35,000 nt of DNA from Symbiodinium natans (GCA_905221605.1 CAJNDS010002249.1:401523-436522), one strand, 5' to 3'. Counted from the stretch's first letter, positions 8,786-18,850 are shown. Notes: generated by a model from the letters alone, not told the origin. Made by a program: numbers and translations.

Positions 8786-10886
8786 CCAGGACCTGCCCAG
8801 TTTTGAGCTGTTTGGGTCCTTAACTGCTGCCAGGACTTGCGCAGTGCCAGGTTTTGAGCTTTTGTCCCTTAACTGCTGCCGGAATGCCCAGTGCCAGTCT
8901 TGAGCTTTCTGGGTCCCTTAACTGTTTCCAGGACCTGCCCAGTGCCAGTGTTGAGCGTTTTGGGTCCCTCAACTCCTGCCAGGACTTGCCCAGGGCCAGT
9001 TTTTGGGTTCCTTAACTGCTTCCTGGACCTGCCCCGTGCCAGTTTTGAGCTTTTGTCCCTTAACTGCTCCCAGGTCCTACCCAGTGCCAGTTTTGAGCTT
9101 TCTGGGTCCCTTAACTGCTTCGACGACCTGCCCAGTGCCAATTTTTCCAGGACCTGCCCAGTGCCAGTTTTGAGCTTTTTGGGTCCCCTAACTGCTTCCA
9201 GGACCTGCCCAGTGCCAGTTTTGAGCTTTTGTCCCTTAACTGCTTCCAGGACCTCCCCAGTGCTAGTTTTGGCTTTCTGGGTCCCTTAACTGCTTCCAGG
9301 ACCTGCCCAGTGCCAGTTTTGAGCTTTTTGAGACTATTAACGGCTTCCAGGACCTGCCCAGTGCCAGTTTTGAGCTTTTTGGGTCTCGTAACTGCTGCCA
9401 GGACCTGCCCAGTGCCAGTTTTGAGCGTTTTGGGCCCCTTAACTGCGTCCAGGACCTGCCCAATCCAGTTTTGAGCTTTTCTTGTCCCTTAACTGCTTCC
9501 AGGACCTGCCCAGTACCAGTTTTGAGCTTTTTGGGTCTCGTAACTGCTTCCAGGACCTGCCCAGTGCCAGTTTTGAGCGTTTTGGGCCCCTTAACTGCGT
9601 CCAGGATCTGCCCAATCCAGTTTTGAGCTTTTCTTGTCCCTGAACTGCTTCCAGGACCTGCCCAGTGCCAGTTTTGAGCTTTTTGGGTCTCTTAACTGCT
9701 TCAGGACCTGCCCAGTGCCAGTTTTGAGCGTTTTGGGTCCCTTAACTCCTGCCCAGGACCTACCCAGTGCTAGTTTTGCGCTTTCTGGGTTTCTTAGCTG
9801 CTACCAGGACTTGCCCAGTGCCAGTTTTGAGCTTTCTGGGTCCCTGAACTGCTTCCAGGACCTGCCCAGTGCCAGTTTTAAGCTTCCCTTAACTGCTTCA
9901 GGACCTGCCCAGTACCAGTTTTGAGTTTTTTGGGTCCCTTAACTGCTGCCAGGACTTGCCCAGTGCCAGTTTTGAGCTGTTGTCCCTAACTGCTCCCAGG
10001 ACCTACCCAGTGCCAGGTTTGAGCTTTTTGGGTCGCTTAACTGCTTCAGGACCTGCCCAGTGCCAGTTTTGAGCTTTTTGGGTCCCCTAACTGCTTCCAG
10101 GACCTGCCCAGTGCCAGTTTTGAGCTTTTGTCCCTTAACTGCTTCCAGGACCTCCCCAGTGCTAGTTTTGGCTTTCTGGGTCCCTTAACTGCTTCCAGGA
10201 CCTGCCCAGTGCCAGTTTTGAGCTTTTTGGGTCTATTAACGGCTTCCAGGACCTGCCCAGTGCCAGTTTTGAGCTTTTTGGGTCTCGTAACTGCTGCCAG
10301 GACCTGCCCAGTGCCAGTTTTGAGCGTTTTGGGCCCCTTGACTGCGATCCAGTTTTGAGCTTTTCTTGTCCCTTAACTGCTTCCAGGACCTGCCCAGTGC
10401 CAGTTTTGAGCTTTTTGGGTCTCGTAACTGCTTCCAGGACCTGCCCAGTGCCAGTTTTGAGCGTTTTGGGCCCCTTAACTGCGTCCAGGATCTGCCCAAT
10501 CCAGTTTTGAGCTTTTCTTGTCCCTGAACTGCTTCCAGGACCTGCCCAGTGCCAGTTTTGAGCTTTTTGGGTCTCTTAACTGCTTCCAGGACCTGCCCAG
10601 TGCCAGTTTTGAGCGTTTTGGGTCCCTTAACTCCTGCCAGGACTTGCCCAGTGCCCGTTTTGAGCTTTCGTCCTTTAACGGCTCCCAGGACCTACCCAGT
10701 GCTAGTTTTGCGCTTTCTGGGTTTCTTAGCTGCTACCAGTGCCAGTTTTGAGCTTTCTGAGTCCCTGAACTGCTTCCAGGACCTGCCCAGTGCCAGTTTT
10801 AAGCTTTTTGGGTCCCTTAACTGCTTCAGGACCTGCCCAGTACCAGTTTTGAGTTTTTTGGGTCCCTTAACTGCTGCCAGGACTTG
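8786..10886 (+). repeat. 51-bp minisatellite, about 40 units
   Basis: The unit is centred on CCAGGACCTGCCCAGTGCCA followed by GTTTTGAGCTTTTTGGGTCC and CTTAACTGCTT. Full units are 51 bp (17 codons), so long stretches stay open in several frames, but 46-bp and other odd-length units break the frames repeatedly and there is no sign of a real protein. Variants recur in the same order about 0.9 kb apart (see findings). Confidence 0.95.
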
Positions 10887-10948
10887 GCATGTTCAGCCCC
10901 GCCGGCTGAAATCCTCCAAACACCGTTGGGAGTTGACCTGAGCATGCA

Positions 10949-11025
10949 TTTTTGGGCTGCGTGCCAGTCTAAACCTAAAGAGCTGCTTGGCGCTCTATTT
11001 CGTGGATTTCTGCTCATGCCAGGCA
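10949..11025 (+). repeat. Third, diverged fragment of the 8332-8690 repeat
   Basis: Reads TTTTTGGGCTGCGTGCCAGT, then CTAAACCTAAAGAG, then CTTGGCGCTCTATTTCGTGG, matching the end of copy 1 joined to the start of copy 2 of the repeat left of the minisatellite. Confidence 0.7.
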
Positions 11026-11071
11026 CGGGAGGGTTTCCAGGTCCAGTGACGGTGGCCAAAGATGATTTGCG

Positions 11072-11125
11072 GCGTAAACCTACACCCGGGTTCCCAAGTC
11101 CCGGGGCCCCGCGCTGCCTCGTGGC
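11072..11125 (+). repeat. Fragment related to the 14646-15310 repeat
   Basis: GTAAACCTACACCCGGGTTC and CCAAGTCCCGGGGCC followed by a GCCTCG..GGCGA hairpin-like end match the tail of the third 218-bp unit (15249-15306). The same tail therefore occurs apart from the tandem array. Confidence 0.7.
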
Positions 11126-12299
11126 GAGGCTCTGGCGAGGGGTAAGGGTGAGGGACCGCGTGAAGCGATTTTTATGCAAGTCTGGTCTGGATTTCTTCGG
11201 CAGTCTGCCGACAGAACGATTCTCGCGGCGGCCCGCCTAGCTTGTGATACCACGTGCAAGAATCCAAGTTTTTGGGCAAGCGTTTTTGAGCAATTGGGGG
11301 ATTCTGCCACATGTCAGAGGAAGGCTGCAAACCGTGGAGCTTTCCTGCTCGAACAAATACGCACTTGACCTCCTCCCCTGCTCTTCGCGCCATGAAACTC
11401 TGGCAAGTCGCGCTGGTGTGCCACAGCCTCAAACTCACTTGCGGACAAGCGGATCAGAGCGAATGTCCTTCGACAACAGGCTTGCTGCTCGGCATGGACG
11501 GCCAGCTTCCCGCCAGAGCGCGGGAACAGATACTCAGAAGACTTGACCATGTGAACAGGTGCTAAGAGTGGCCGCGGCGGGAGTGGGCGAGAGGAGGCAT
11601 TTGCGGGCGTGCCATTGCAATGCATGCGTAAGCGATGCGGTTCTGTGAAAGGACAAGCCGTCGGAGCCACCAGCCGAGGACAACAAGTCGAACTAGAGTC
11701 TAAAGCCTCTTGCCTCGAACCAACTTGCATGGATCTCCAGGACCCCAGCGGCCGGACAGAAGCAGGCAGCCGCAACAAGAGTGGGCGATTCTGGCACCAA
11801 GAGCTTGACTTGACCAGGGGAGACCAGAGCGACCGCTAACCCCCCAGGCCGTGAGTAGTGACGCTATGCTCAGAGTCAGTATATTGCAAAGGATCGTGAG
11901 ATTCGAGTTGACCAGGGGAGAACACTACGGCCTCGAACCCTCCAGGCCTGGAGCTGAGTCGTCACGTACCACGTACCGAGACCCGATGTCACTGGATTGT
12001 GTTACGTCAGAGAGAGTCACTCACTCGCTTGAAGGCGGGCCAGAGGAGGCAGTCACAGTGTGTCAGGCGTGACAGAGACAGAGGGGAGGGAATGCGGGCG
12101 AGCAGACGCCCCGCAGCGAGGCGGAAGGGCCATTCCAGGAAGGCCTTCCCAGCGTGGCCCCACAGATAGGAAGCATCTCGGGACGTGTGAGTCAGAGTTT
12201 TGTCCCACACAAGTGACGGGCAGGCAACGACCAGGAGACAGGGGAAGGCATGCGCGTGACGGCGGAGGCTCGCTGCGTGGCTAGCGTTTTGGCGCCAGT
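11126..12299. other. No clear gene; possible decayed 5' continuation of the next locus
   Basis: GC-rich, with short frames on both strands and many stops. The words TTGACCAGGGGAGA occur twice (11811-11824 and 11908-11921). Composition resembles the decayed gene that follows, but I could not trace a continuous protein. Confidence 0.35.
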
Positions 12300-14372
12300 G
12301 AATCTTGCGTTGTGCCATGCCGCCAGGAGGAGGAGGCACGCGAGGAAAGAGCGGAGGTGCGCGGGCTCCGCGCCAACCCCACGGGTCACATTCCAGCTGC
12401 TGTCACTCAGTTGTTGCTTTGTCTGGAGGAGAAAAGGATCTCCGCCAAACGGGCCCTGCGTGCCCTGACCGGAGGCAAGTCCCTGTGCAGCCAAGGGCGC
12501 TCGGGCCCGCCATGTCGCTGGCGACCGCACGTCGCCAGTCCTTCCTCTAGCGCAGAAGTGTCAATCAGAGTTGATCAGGTCGGGACGGGCACCCTCCACG
12601 TCTCGGACACGAAAGTGAGGGGCCACCCCCACGCATGGATAGCCAGTGCGCGTGACGTCTGGACAGGTCAGAAAAAGAAACTGGACGTGCCTGCACCACC
12701 TGCACCATTCCGAGGCCCGTGGCAGTTCTGACCGGAAGAGGGACAGAGTTGTGCCCCGGAAGGCATCTCTTGGAGAGAAATTCGAAAGGAGCTGAAGCGT
12801 GCGCAGCCCATGTGGGGGGCAGCGGGTCGCGAGCACAGGCCTATGTTTGCTGAGGCATCTTCGTGGTGATCACGTTGGGCCTGAAGCCGGCAGAACTCAC
12901 GGACACCACTTTTGCGGACCTGTATGCCCTCCTCGCGCAGCCCTCAGAAGCAGACAGCATGCGTCGCAGTCGTGTAGTGTGTGGCGTGTGCAGGCCGCGG
13001 CCCTGGACGTGCCGCGCGAGGCCCTTGATGCGTTTCGGCCCCTCATCGACAAGTGGCTCAGCTTCCATGCAGAGCTGCACCAGGCCGCATGAAACAGAGT
13101 TCAGGGTCTTGCCGCATGCTATGAGCAACGCCGTTGCCTGCAGACCGGCGTGCAGTCCGGGAAGGGGGCGGCCCTGCAGAGCAAAGAAGAGAAAAAGGCT
13201 GCCAAAGCTCGCGAGGCGCGGGCGAAGGCCGCCGCCAAGCGGGCCAAGAAGGAGAGGGAGGAGGAGGCGGCAAAGGCCAAAACAGCTTTAGAGGCAGGAT
13301 TAGAATGTTGCTGTCTGAAGAGTAAGCAGGGGGGACAGGGCGACCGCTCGCCAGGCCCGGCGTAAAAAGAAAAGAGACGAGAATGACAAGAAGAAAAAAA
13401 CGCGGGCAGCCTTGAAGACCGCAGAAAAGGAGGGCACGGCGGAGGCCTGGTGCTGCGCAGTGGCTTGTGGTCGTGCACAGCATCCGGCCGCCGGGCACGC
13501 CAGGCGAAGGCCAAAGCCCAGGCCAAGCTGAAAGCTATCCGGGCCAAAGACAAGGATCGAAAATCCAAATATCGCCTCAAGCAGAAGAAGAAGGCTGACA
13601 AGGCCAAGGCGAAAGAAGAGGCCGGAGGAAATTGCAGGCTCGATGCGCATAGCGTCGCGAGAGCAGTCGCCTCTGGCAGAGGCCCGGGCGGCGCTGCGTC
13701 AGGAAATGGAGGCCCTGGCGAAGCGCCCCATACTCGAGGAGGCTCCACAACGACCGAATAGGAGACCGAATAGGACTCGGGGGCAAGGGCCGACCAGCGC
13801 TGCCCAGGAGTTGGACTACGTCATGGCGCTGGAAGAGCAAGAAGAGGCGTGACAGGGGCAGTTACAGTTCTGAGCTTGCGGGCGCTCCGGCAGGAAGAGT
13901 CCGACCTCCTGTCCACCGACTCCGAGAAGGCCCTCTAGAGAGGATGTGTGTGTGTGTAGGGTGCAAGGGCCGTGCGTGAAAATGCGAGGAACAAGAGTCG
14001 CTGGCAGAACTGCTCGGGACCACCGAGGAGGACGCCGCCCACGAGTGTCTCAACCTCGAAAAGACAACTCGTGCACAGGCAGGGGGCAAGGACCTCGGCG
14101 TGGCCAGGAATGACGAAGAGGACACCCGACTAGAAGACATTGCAGGGACCATGCTAGGCAAAAGTGACTCAAGGAAGCCAGCCAGCTGGCAAGGGCGAAG
14201 GCCCGCTCACTCCTGGACGACAACGACCCAGATTTCCGCCCGCGGGGCCCTCGAGAGTCACAGGCAACATGCGCAGCAAGCCTGTCTTGTCACCGAGGAC
14301 AGGGGGCGGCTCCGCCAGTGGCCTGGGGCCGGAGGACAGGCACGCGCAGACGTCAAGTCAAGGGTAACGTAA
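12300..14372 (+). pseudogene. Decayed charged coiled-coil gene with several frame changes
   Basis: A coherent, highly charged protein signal runs left to right but changes frame several times. In order: EEEAREERAEVRGLRANP..LLLCLEEKRISAKRALRALTGGK (12327-12481); SWREIRKELKRAQPMW (12768-12815); GLKPAELTDTTFADLYALLA (12878-12937); PREALDAFRPLIDKWLSFHA (13012-13071); TGA at 13090; EEKKAAKAREARAKAAAKRA and onward (13187-13300); KKKRDENDKKKKTRAALKTA (about 13360-13430); QAKAKAQAKLKAIRAKDKDR (13501-13560); ARAALRQEMEALAKRPILEE (about 13682-13740); EEQESLAELLGTTEEDAA (about 13988-14042); and SLLDDNDPDFRPRGPRE (about 14209-14260). The Ala/Lys/Glu/Arg pattern suggests long coiled coils. No known domain is recognised. 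Frame changes could be decay, unrecognised short introns or assembly errors; at least five separate disruptions favour decay. Confidence 0.55.
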
Positions 14373-14645
14373 GCAAGAGGAGGCACGCAACAGACCTGTC
14401 TGAAGCAGGGCATGAAAGCCACCTGGCAGCGTGCGCCTGAGGGATTCCAGCATGTCTGCTTGCCGTCGCATTGGTGATGTATTTAAGAGAGAACAGAAGC
14501 GCAGCTCCTGTGTGTGCATTTGTCCGTCTGCGTGTGCGCATGCTGGTGGGTGAGCTCGGCGTGTGAGTGGGAGTGTCCGGAGCCAGGCCTGCGCTCCGGC
14601 CGCTTCGAGCAAGCCCATGGCAGAGCGCTACGACGGGCGACAGAA
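14373..14645. other. Spacer, no gene seen
   Basis: About 270 bases between the decayed gene and the 218-bp tandem repeat. Contains GTGTGTGCATT-like T/G-rich words at 14505-14565 but no supported feature. Confidence 0.4.
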
Positions 14646-15310
14646 AAATAGCGCTCGGAGAGAGAGCTGAGCACGTCCTTGCAGAAGTAGGAGTGTTGTG
14701 CTGTAAAGGCATGGCCAAGGATGCCTTTTGCTGAGGCCCTCTGCCGTGTTGTGGCATTGGACAAGGCAAACAGCATAAAGCGAAGCAGACGCCCCTTTTT
14801 TTTCAGTGCGAGGGAAACCTACGCCGGGGTCTAAAGTGCCGGGGCCTTGCCTCGAGCAAGGTAGCGGCGAAATAGAGGGAGAGCTGAGCACGTCCTTGCG
14901 GAAGTAGGAGTGTTGTGCTGTAAAGGCATGGCCAAGGATGCCTTTTGCTGAGGCCCTCTGCCGTGTTGTTGCATTGGACAAGGCAAACAGCATAAAGCGA
15001 AGCAGACGCCGCTTCTTTTCTCAGTGCGAGGGAAACCTACGCCGGGGTCTAAAGTGCCGGGGCCCTGCCTCGAGCAAGGTAGCGGCGAAATAGAGGGAGA
15101 GCTGAGCACGTCCTTGCGGAAGTAGGAGTGTTGTGCTGTAAAGGCATGGCCAAGGATGCCTTTTGCTGAGGCCCTCTGCCGTGTTGTTGCATTGGACAAG
15201 GCAAACAGCAGAAAGCCAAGCAGACGCCTCTTTTTTTTCAGTGCGAGGGAAACCTACGCCCGGGGTCCCAAGTCCCGGGGCCTTGCCTCGAGCAAGGTAA
15301 CGGCGAGGGG
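14646..15310 (+). repeat. Three tandem copies of a ~218-bp repeat
   Basis: The marker GCTGAGCACGTCCTTGC begins at 14666, 14883 and 15101 (periods 217 and 218). Each unit then has AAGTAGGAGTGTTGTGCTGT, AAGGCATGGCCAAGGATGCC, TTTTGCTGAGGCCCTCTGCC, a T-rich run, GAGGGAAACCTACGCC and a CCTCGAGCAAGGTA hairpin-like end. Units are well over 90% alike except at the T-rich run. Nothing identifies it as a known RNA gene. Confidence 0.95.
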
Positions 15311-15417
15311 CTCGCAACTGACTTTTAGAGGCCAGGGAGGGACTAGGAGGGTTTAATGCTCCCTGCACTGGGAGAACAAAAGGGAAGTTTGGGCCAGGGA
15401 GCCCAAGACCGAAGGAG

Positions 15418-15765
15418 GCAGGGGGGGCCCAAGCGGGGCAAAGGGGCCAAGGTTCAGGGGGGGGGGGGGGGGCCAGGGGGGGTCGGGAGGGTCAGGAAAA
15501 GGGGGCCAGGCGGGGCCAGGGGCCAGGGGGGCCAGGAAGGGCCCAGGGGGGTGGGGGGCAGACAAAACCAGGTCTTTGGTCGCCCAGGCTGACCTGCCTT
15601 GCGGCCCCTCTGCTCCCTAACCGGAGGGGGGGAGGGGGGCCAGGGGGGGCCAGGGGGGGGGCCAGGGGGGGCCAGGGGGGGGAAGGGGGGGCCTAGGGGG
15701 GTTTGAAGTGGGCCAGGGGGGGCCAGGGGGGGGCCGCGGGGGCGGCCAGGGGGGCCAAAAAGCAG
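15418..15765 (+). repeat. G-rich minisatellite (GGCCAGGGGGGG)n
   Basis: Irregular tandem GGCCAGGGGGGG units, with a break near 15550-15630. Dense runs of five or more G make quadruplex structures very likely on the plus strand. Confidence 0.9.
15581..15622 (+). repeat. Direct repeat, copy 1
   Basis: CGCCCAGGCTGACCTGCCTT followed by GCGGCCCCTCTGCTCCCTAA. Nearly identical to 15838-15880, with G-rich minisatellite between. Confidence 0.85.
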
Positions 15766-15837
15766 AAAGCGGGGGCCGGGCGTCAGGACCACAAAAAACA
15801 GGTAGGTTTTTGGGTTTGGTAGTGGGTTTTGAGCAAT

Positions 15838-15880
15838 CGCCCAGGCTGACCTGCCTTGCGCCCCCTCTGCTCCCTGAACA
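15838..15880 (+). repeat. Direct repeat, copy 2
   Basis: CGCCCAGGCTGACCTGCCTT followed by GCGCCCCCTCTGCTCCCTGA. About 257 bases downstream of copy 1. Confidence 0.85.
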
Positions 15881-16018
15881 CGCTCCGCCATGGGCCCGGC
15901 ACCAGGGGGCTCCGGAGGGGGGCCCAGGGGCGACCTGCAGAAGCCGCAGAAGCCATTTTTGGAACCATGGAAACAGGTCGCCAGGTTTAGGGTTTCTTAA
16001 TAATACTTGAGAATCGGA

Positions 16019-16181
16019 GCCTGGGGTACTGCACCGGCACTGGAGGTGCAGCTCACGCTCAACACAACTCTTTAGGCTTGCATAGTAACTCCAAGCGATG
16101 GTGTTAATCGCTGTCGGGGATGTGCTGGGTCCCGGCCCCCTAGAAGAGGGTGGGTACGGCCTAAGCAGGCCTGGGTGGGAA
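16019..16181 (+). other. Structured non-coding block abutting a telomere-like array
   Basis: About 160 bases with several self-complementary words: CTGCACC..GGTGCAG (16028-16050) and GGCCTAAGCAGGCC (16158-16171). It ends directly at a TTTAGGG array. No frame or known RNA is recognised. It could be the 3' end of a short retroelement or a structural RNA relic. Confidence 0.35.
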
Positions 16182-16412
16182 TTTAGGGTTTAGGGTTCAG
16201 GGTTCAGGGTTCAGGGTTTAGGGTTTAGGGTTTAGGGTTTAGGGTTCAGGGTTCAGGGTTCAGGGTTTAGGGTTTAGGGTTTAGGGTTTAGGGTTTAGGG
16301 TTTAGGGCTTAGGGCTTAGGGTTCAGGGTTCAGGGTTTAGGGTTTAGGGTTTAGGGTTTAGGGTTTAGGGTTTAGGGTTTAGGGTTTAGGGTTTAGGGTT
16401 TAGGGTTTAGGG
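16182..16412 (+). repeat. Interstitial telomere-like array with TTCAGGG sub-blocks
   Basis: About 33 heptamers. TTTAGGG predominates; TTCAGGG units come in clusters of two or three, and two CTTAGGG units are adjacent. The clustering means variants spread locally rather than arising one by one. Confidence 0.95.
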
Positions 16413-16521
16413 AGGATGTCAACTCCAAGCCACCTTCGGGTTCGTGGTATTTCATGCACCCGAAGGCAGTCACCGCTCTTCCTCATTCAAAATCCAAGCC
16501 TCAAGCTTTCAACTAAAATGC

Positions 16522-16564
16522 CTAGGGTTTAGGGTTTAGGGTATAGGGTTTAGGGTTTAGGGTA
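16522..16564 (+). repeat. Short TTTAGGG array
   Basis: Six heptamers including one TATAGGG variant. Confidence 0.85.
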
Positions 16565-16988
16565 GGCCCGAAAGTTTGAAGAAAACACATGTGGGGTAGC
16601 CTTGCACCTTAAACCCGCGTAAATATAGCTGCTAAAATTTGATTCTGGTAGACTTTCCCAAAAAATGGGTGCAAAGGCTAAGGCAGGTAAGCCCCTTAAC
16701 CCTAAGCCCTAAACCCTAATCCCTGAAGCCTAAACCCTAAACCCTAAACCGCAGCTCTTGACTGCTCAGGAGCCACGGAGCTCACAGATCAGTATCTGCT
16801 TCTCGGTGCGTCCATGAAACCCACAAGAAGAACCACGCTTTTCCATTCTACCCCTCTACCCTCTAAGCCTCAAGCCCTAAAGCCTAATTAAACCCGAAAC
16901 CCTAAACTAAAGCTGATATCCTTGAATATTGCGAGCTGAGGGTTGGGGGGGGGGGGGGGGGGCGGCTTGTCACGAACCATCCTAGTGC

Positions 16989-17086
16989 CTACCTGAAGGC
17001 TCTACTATAGTTCCTTTTTTGGGTTAGTTACAGGGGATGCTCGTATGCTACCCCAAAAAGGCCACTACATGAAAGCCTTTAGGTAG
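16989..17086. mobile_element. Miniature inverted-repeat element, family 1 copy A
   Basis: Ends CTACCTGAAGGCTCT and, on the other strand, CTACCTAAAGGCTTT, with inner TTCCTTTTTTGGGT opposite CCCCAAAAAGGCC. 98 bp. The same layout recurs elsewhere in the window. Confidence 0.65.
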
Positions 17087-17261
17087 CCCCCTGCCAGCAT
17101 GCCCAAGCAACCCAAAACCCTAAACCCTTTCTTCTTCTTCAGTTGTTCTTGGTTCCCTTATGAATCCCTTTATTGCTCGAGGTGACCTTCGTCGGTTCTT
17201 GGACGTTTTGTGTTCACCAAATGCCACACAGTCGTCGCTTTAGGGCTTCAGGGCTCTCAAT

Positions 17262-17350
17262 GTGGGGATTTCCGAAATTAGGGGTACCTTGTTGGGGTCC
17301 TTGTTTATAAGGGAGTCCTACGGTTTGGGGGACTATATTGGGGTTCCCCT
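17262..17350 (+). repeat. Dispersed repeat, copy 1 (with 25757-25850)
   Basis: Shares GGGG.TTTCCGAAAT, ACCTT.TTGGGGTCCT, TCCTA.CGTTTGGGGG and CTATATT.GGGGTTCC, in the same order, with 25757-25850. It directly abuts a family 1 element. Confidence 0.65.
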
Positions 17351-17436
17351 TACCTAGAGGCTCCTATGTAGTACCTTTTTGGGGTAGAATCCCTTATAAC
17401 TAACCCAAAAAGGGACTACATTGGAGACTCCAGGTA
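17351..17436. mobile_element. Miniature inverted-repeat element, family 1 copy B
   Basis: Left end TACCTAGAGGCTCCTATGTA, right end on the other strand TACCTGGAGTCTCCAATGTA; inner CCTTTTTGGGG opposite AACCCAAAAAGGG. 86 bp. Confidence 0.75.
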
Positions 17437-17819
17437 TGTTCGTAAACCCCCATATCGACTGGCAGCTTTAAGTTTTGAACTCAGACCGGGTCTTTGCATA
17501 GAGGGCATCATCACAGAGAGCGGGTTATTGGCAGGGTTCCGTGTCATCCGTGGACGTGCAGATGCAGCCTGTGCACTGCTGAAGCCATTTTGGAAGCCAC
17601 TGAGTTGAGAGATACCGAAGTGTACCATTGTTTTGTGGATGAAAATTCTACGGCAGGAAGAGAACTTCTCTGCTGATTGCTTCTGAAGCAATCAGCTTCA
17701 GGACGTGTTCTGGGGAAGGAGTTGCAGGCTTATCTAGCAACATCGACAATCCACCAACTCCTAGCACTTCCCCGAACACTCCGGGACACCCTAGACCCCA
17801 AGCCCTACACCCTCAACCC

Positions 17820-17910
17820 TACCTACTCCCATGTAGTACCTGTTTGGGGTAGTATACTGGAAACCCCTACAACTAACCCCAAAAAGGAACTACCTTAGAG
17901 CCTTCCTGTA
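17820..17910. mobile_element. Miniature inverted-repeat element, family 1 copy C
   Basis: Contains ATGTAGTACCTGTTTGGGGT, AGTATACTGGAAACCCC and CCCCAAAAAGGAACTACCTT followed by AGAGCC. 91 bp; the left end is more diverged than in copies B and E. Confidence 0.7.
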
Positions 17911-17931
17911 AACCCTAAGTCCTAAAGCCTG

Positions 17932-17992
17932 AACCCTAAACCCTCTAAACCCTCTAAACCCTCTAAACCCTAAACCCCCTAAACCCCCTAAA
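17932..17992 (-). repeat. Telomere-like array with 9-base CCCTCTAAA variant
   Basis: Three CCCTCTAAA units, then CCCTAAA and CCCCCTAAA forms. The unit length itself has changed, from seven to nine bases. Confidence 0.85.
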
Positions 17993-18086
17993 GCAAGGTC
18001 CGAATGCAGCTCCGATTTCTGGGAGTTGTCACTGGCAGCCCGCAAGGCGTTGGCAGCAGGCAGGGCCACAGGGCCACAGACCTCCC

Positions 18087-18140
18087 GTTTAGGGTTTAGG
18101 GTTTGGGGTTTGGGGTTTGGGTTTCGGGGTTTAGGGGTTG
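18087..18140 (+). repeat. TTTAGGG/TTTGGGG array
   Basis: About seven heptamers passing from TTTAGGG into TTTGGGG. Confidence 0.85.
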
Positions 18141-18411
18141 CCTACTGTAGCCCTGGTACTGTGACAAAGGGTAAATTTACCAAGAAGTACGGCACACTGC
18201 CTTATGTTCAGGGTATAAAAGTTACTGCGGGTAGGATATAGAATTGAGGGCTGCAGTCATTCTTTTCGTTAGTGTCCAGTTATCAGGCTTTAATTATACG
18301 TAGGACTTGCGTAGGGTTTAGAGGGTGGCTGTAGGTTTTCAGTAGGGTGGCTATATCTATTCTTTGTTACAACCCGATACCAAAATCCACAGACCTTCAC
18401 GCGTCTCCTTG
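18141..18411. other. No gene seen
   Basis: Mixed sequence with isolated GGGTTT words and no supported frame. Confidence 0.4.
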
Positions 18412-18540
18412 CCCAGACCCCTGGGAGGATCAAAAAAAAGCAACCCTCAAATAGTACCCGATACTACTATTGGGTCATCTTTAGGAACCTTGAAGGGGAT
18501 CTACTTTTTGGGTCTTTTTGGATCCTCCCATGGGTCTGGG
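18412..18540. mobile_element. Miniature inverted-repeat element, family 2
   Basis: CCCAGACCCCTGGGAGGATC at 18412-18431 faces GATCCTCCCATGGGTCTGGG at 18521-18540, 19 of 20 bases pairing. An A-run inside the left arm (18431-18439) faces a T-run near the right arm. 129 bp, single copy in this window. Confidence 0.75.
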
Positions 18541-18850
18541 TGATAGGCCATCTTGAGAAAAGAAGACGGGCATCACGCCTTCGCCTTCCACGTTTTTTGC
18601 CTCGGTTGCTGGGCCACCTCAACCGTAAACTCTATAAACCCCAAACCCCAAACCCTAAATCCTTCTAGGGTTTAGTTCTTGGTTGGGACCTCACCCCTGC
18701 GTTCGGAGCTCTTGCCGTGTTCGCCCTGACCTCATCTGCGTGTGTCAGAGCGCTCTGGGATCAGGATCCCTTGCGCTTGGCTTGGGTTTCGGGTTGAGGG
18801 TTTAGGGTTTATAGGCTTTGGGGTTAGTACGGTTTTAGGGTTAGTAAGGT

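Noticed and set aside
8786-10886. Regular repeats resembling a CRISPR array
   Set aside because: Units are contiguous with no unique spacers, in a eukaryotic context.
8891-10941. Several open frames in the 51-bp minisatellite that look like 17-residue repeat proteins
   Set aside because: Frames are open only because 51 is a multiple of three. Odd-length units break them, and several frames are open at once.
15353-15891. Proline-rich minus-strand frames
   Set aside because: Translation of the G-rich minisatellite; no initiation context or conserved segment.
17583-17593. AGCCATTTTGG, matching 11 bases of the dinoflagellate spliced leader
   Set aside because: Relict leaders keep the 3' end (..GGCTCAAG), but here the sequence diverges right after GG. 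A similar but weaker word is at 15951. Most likely chance.
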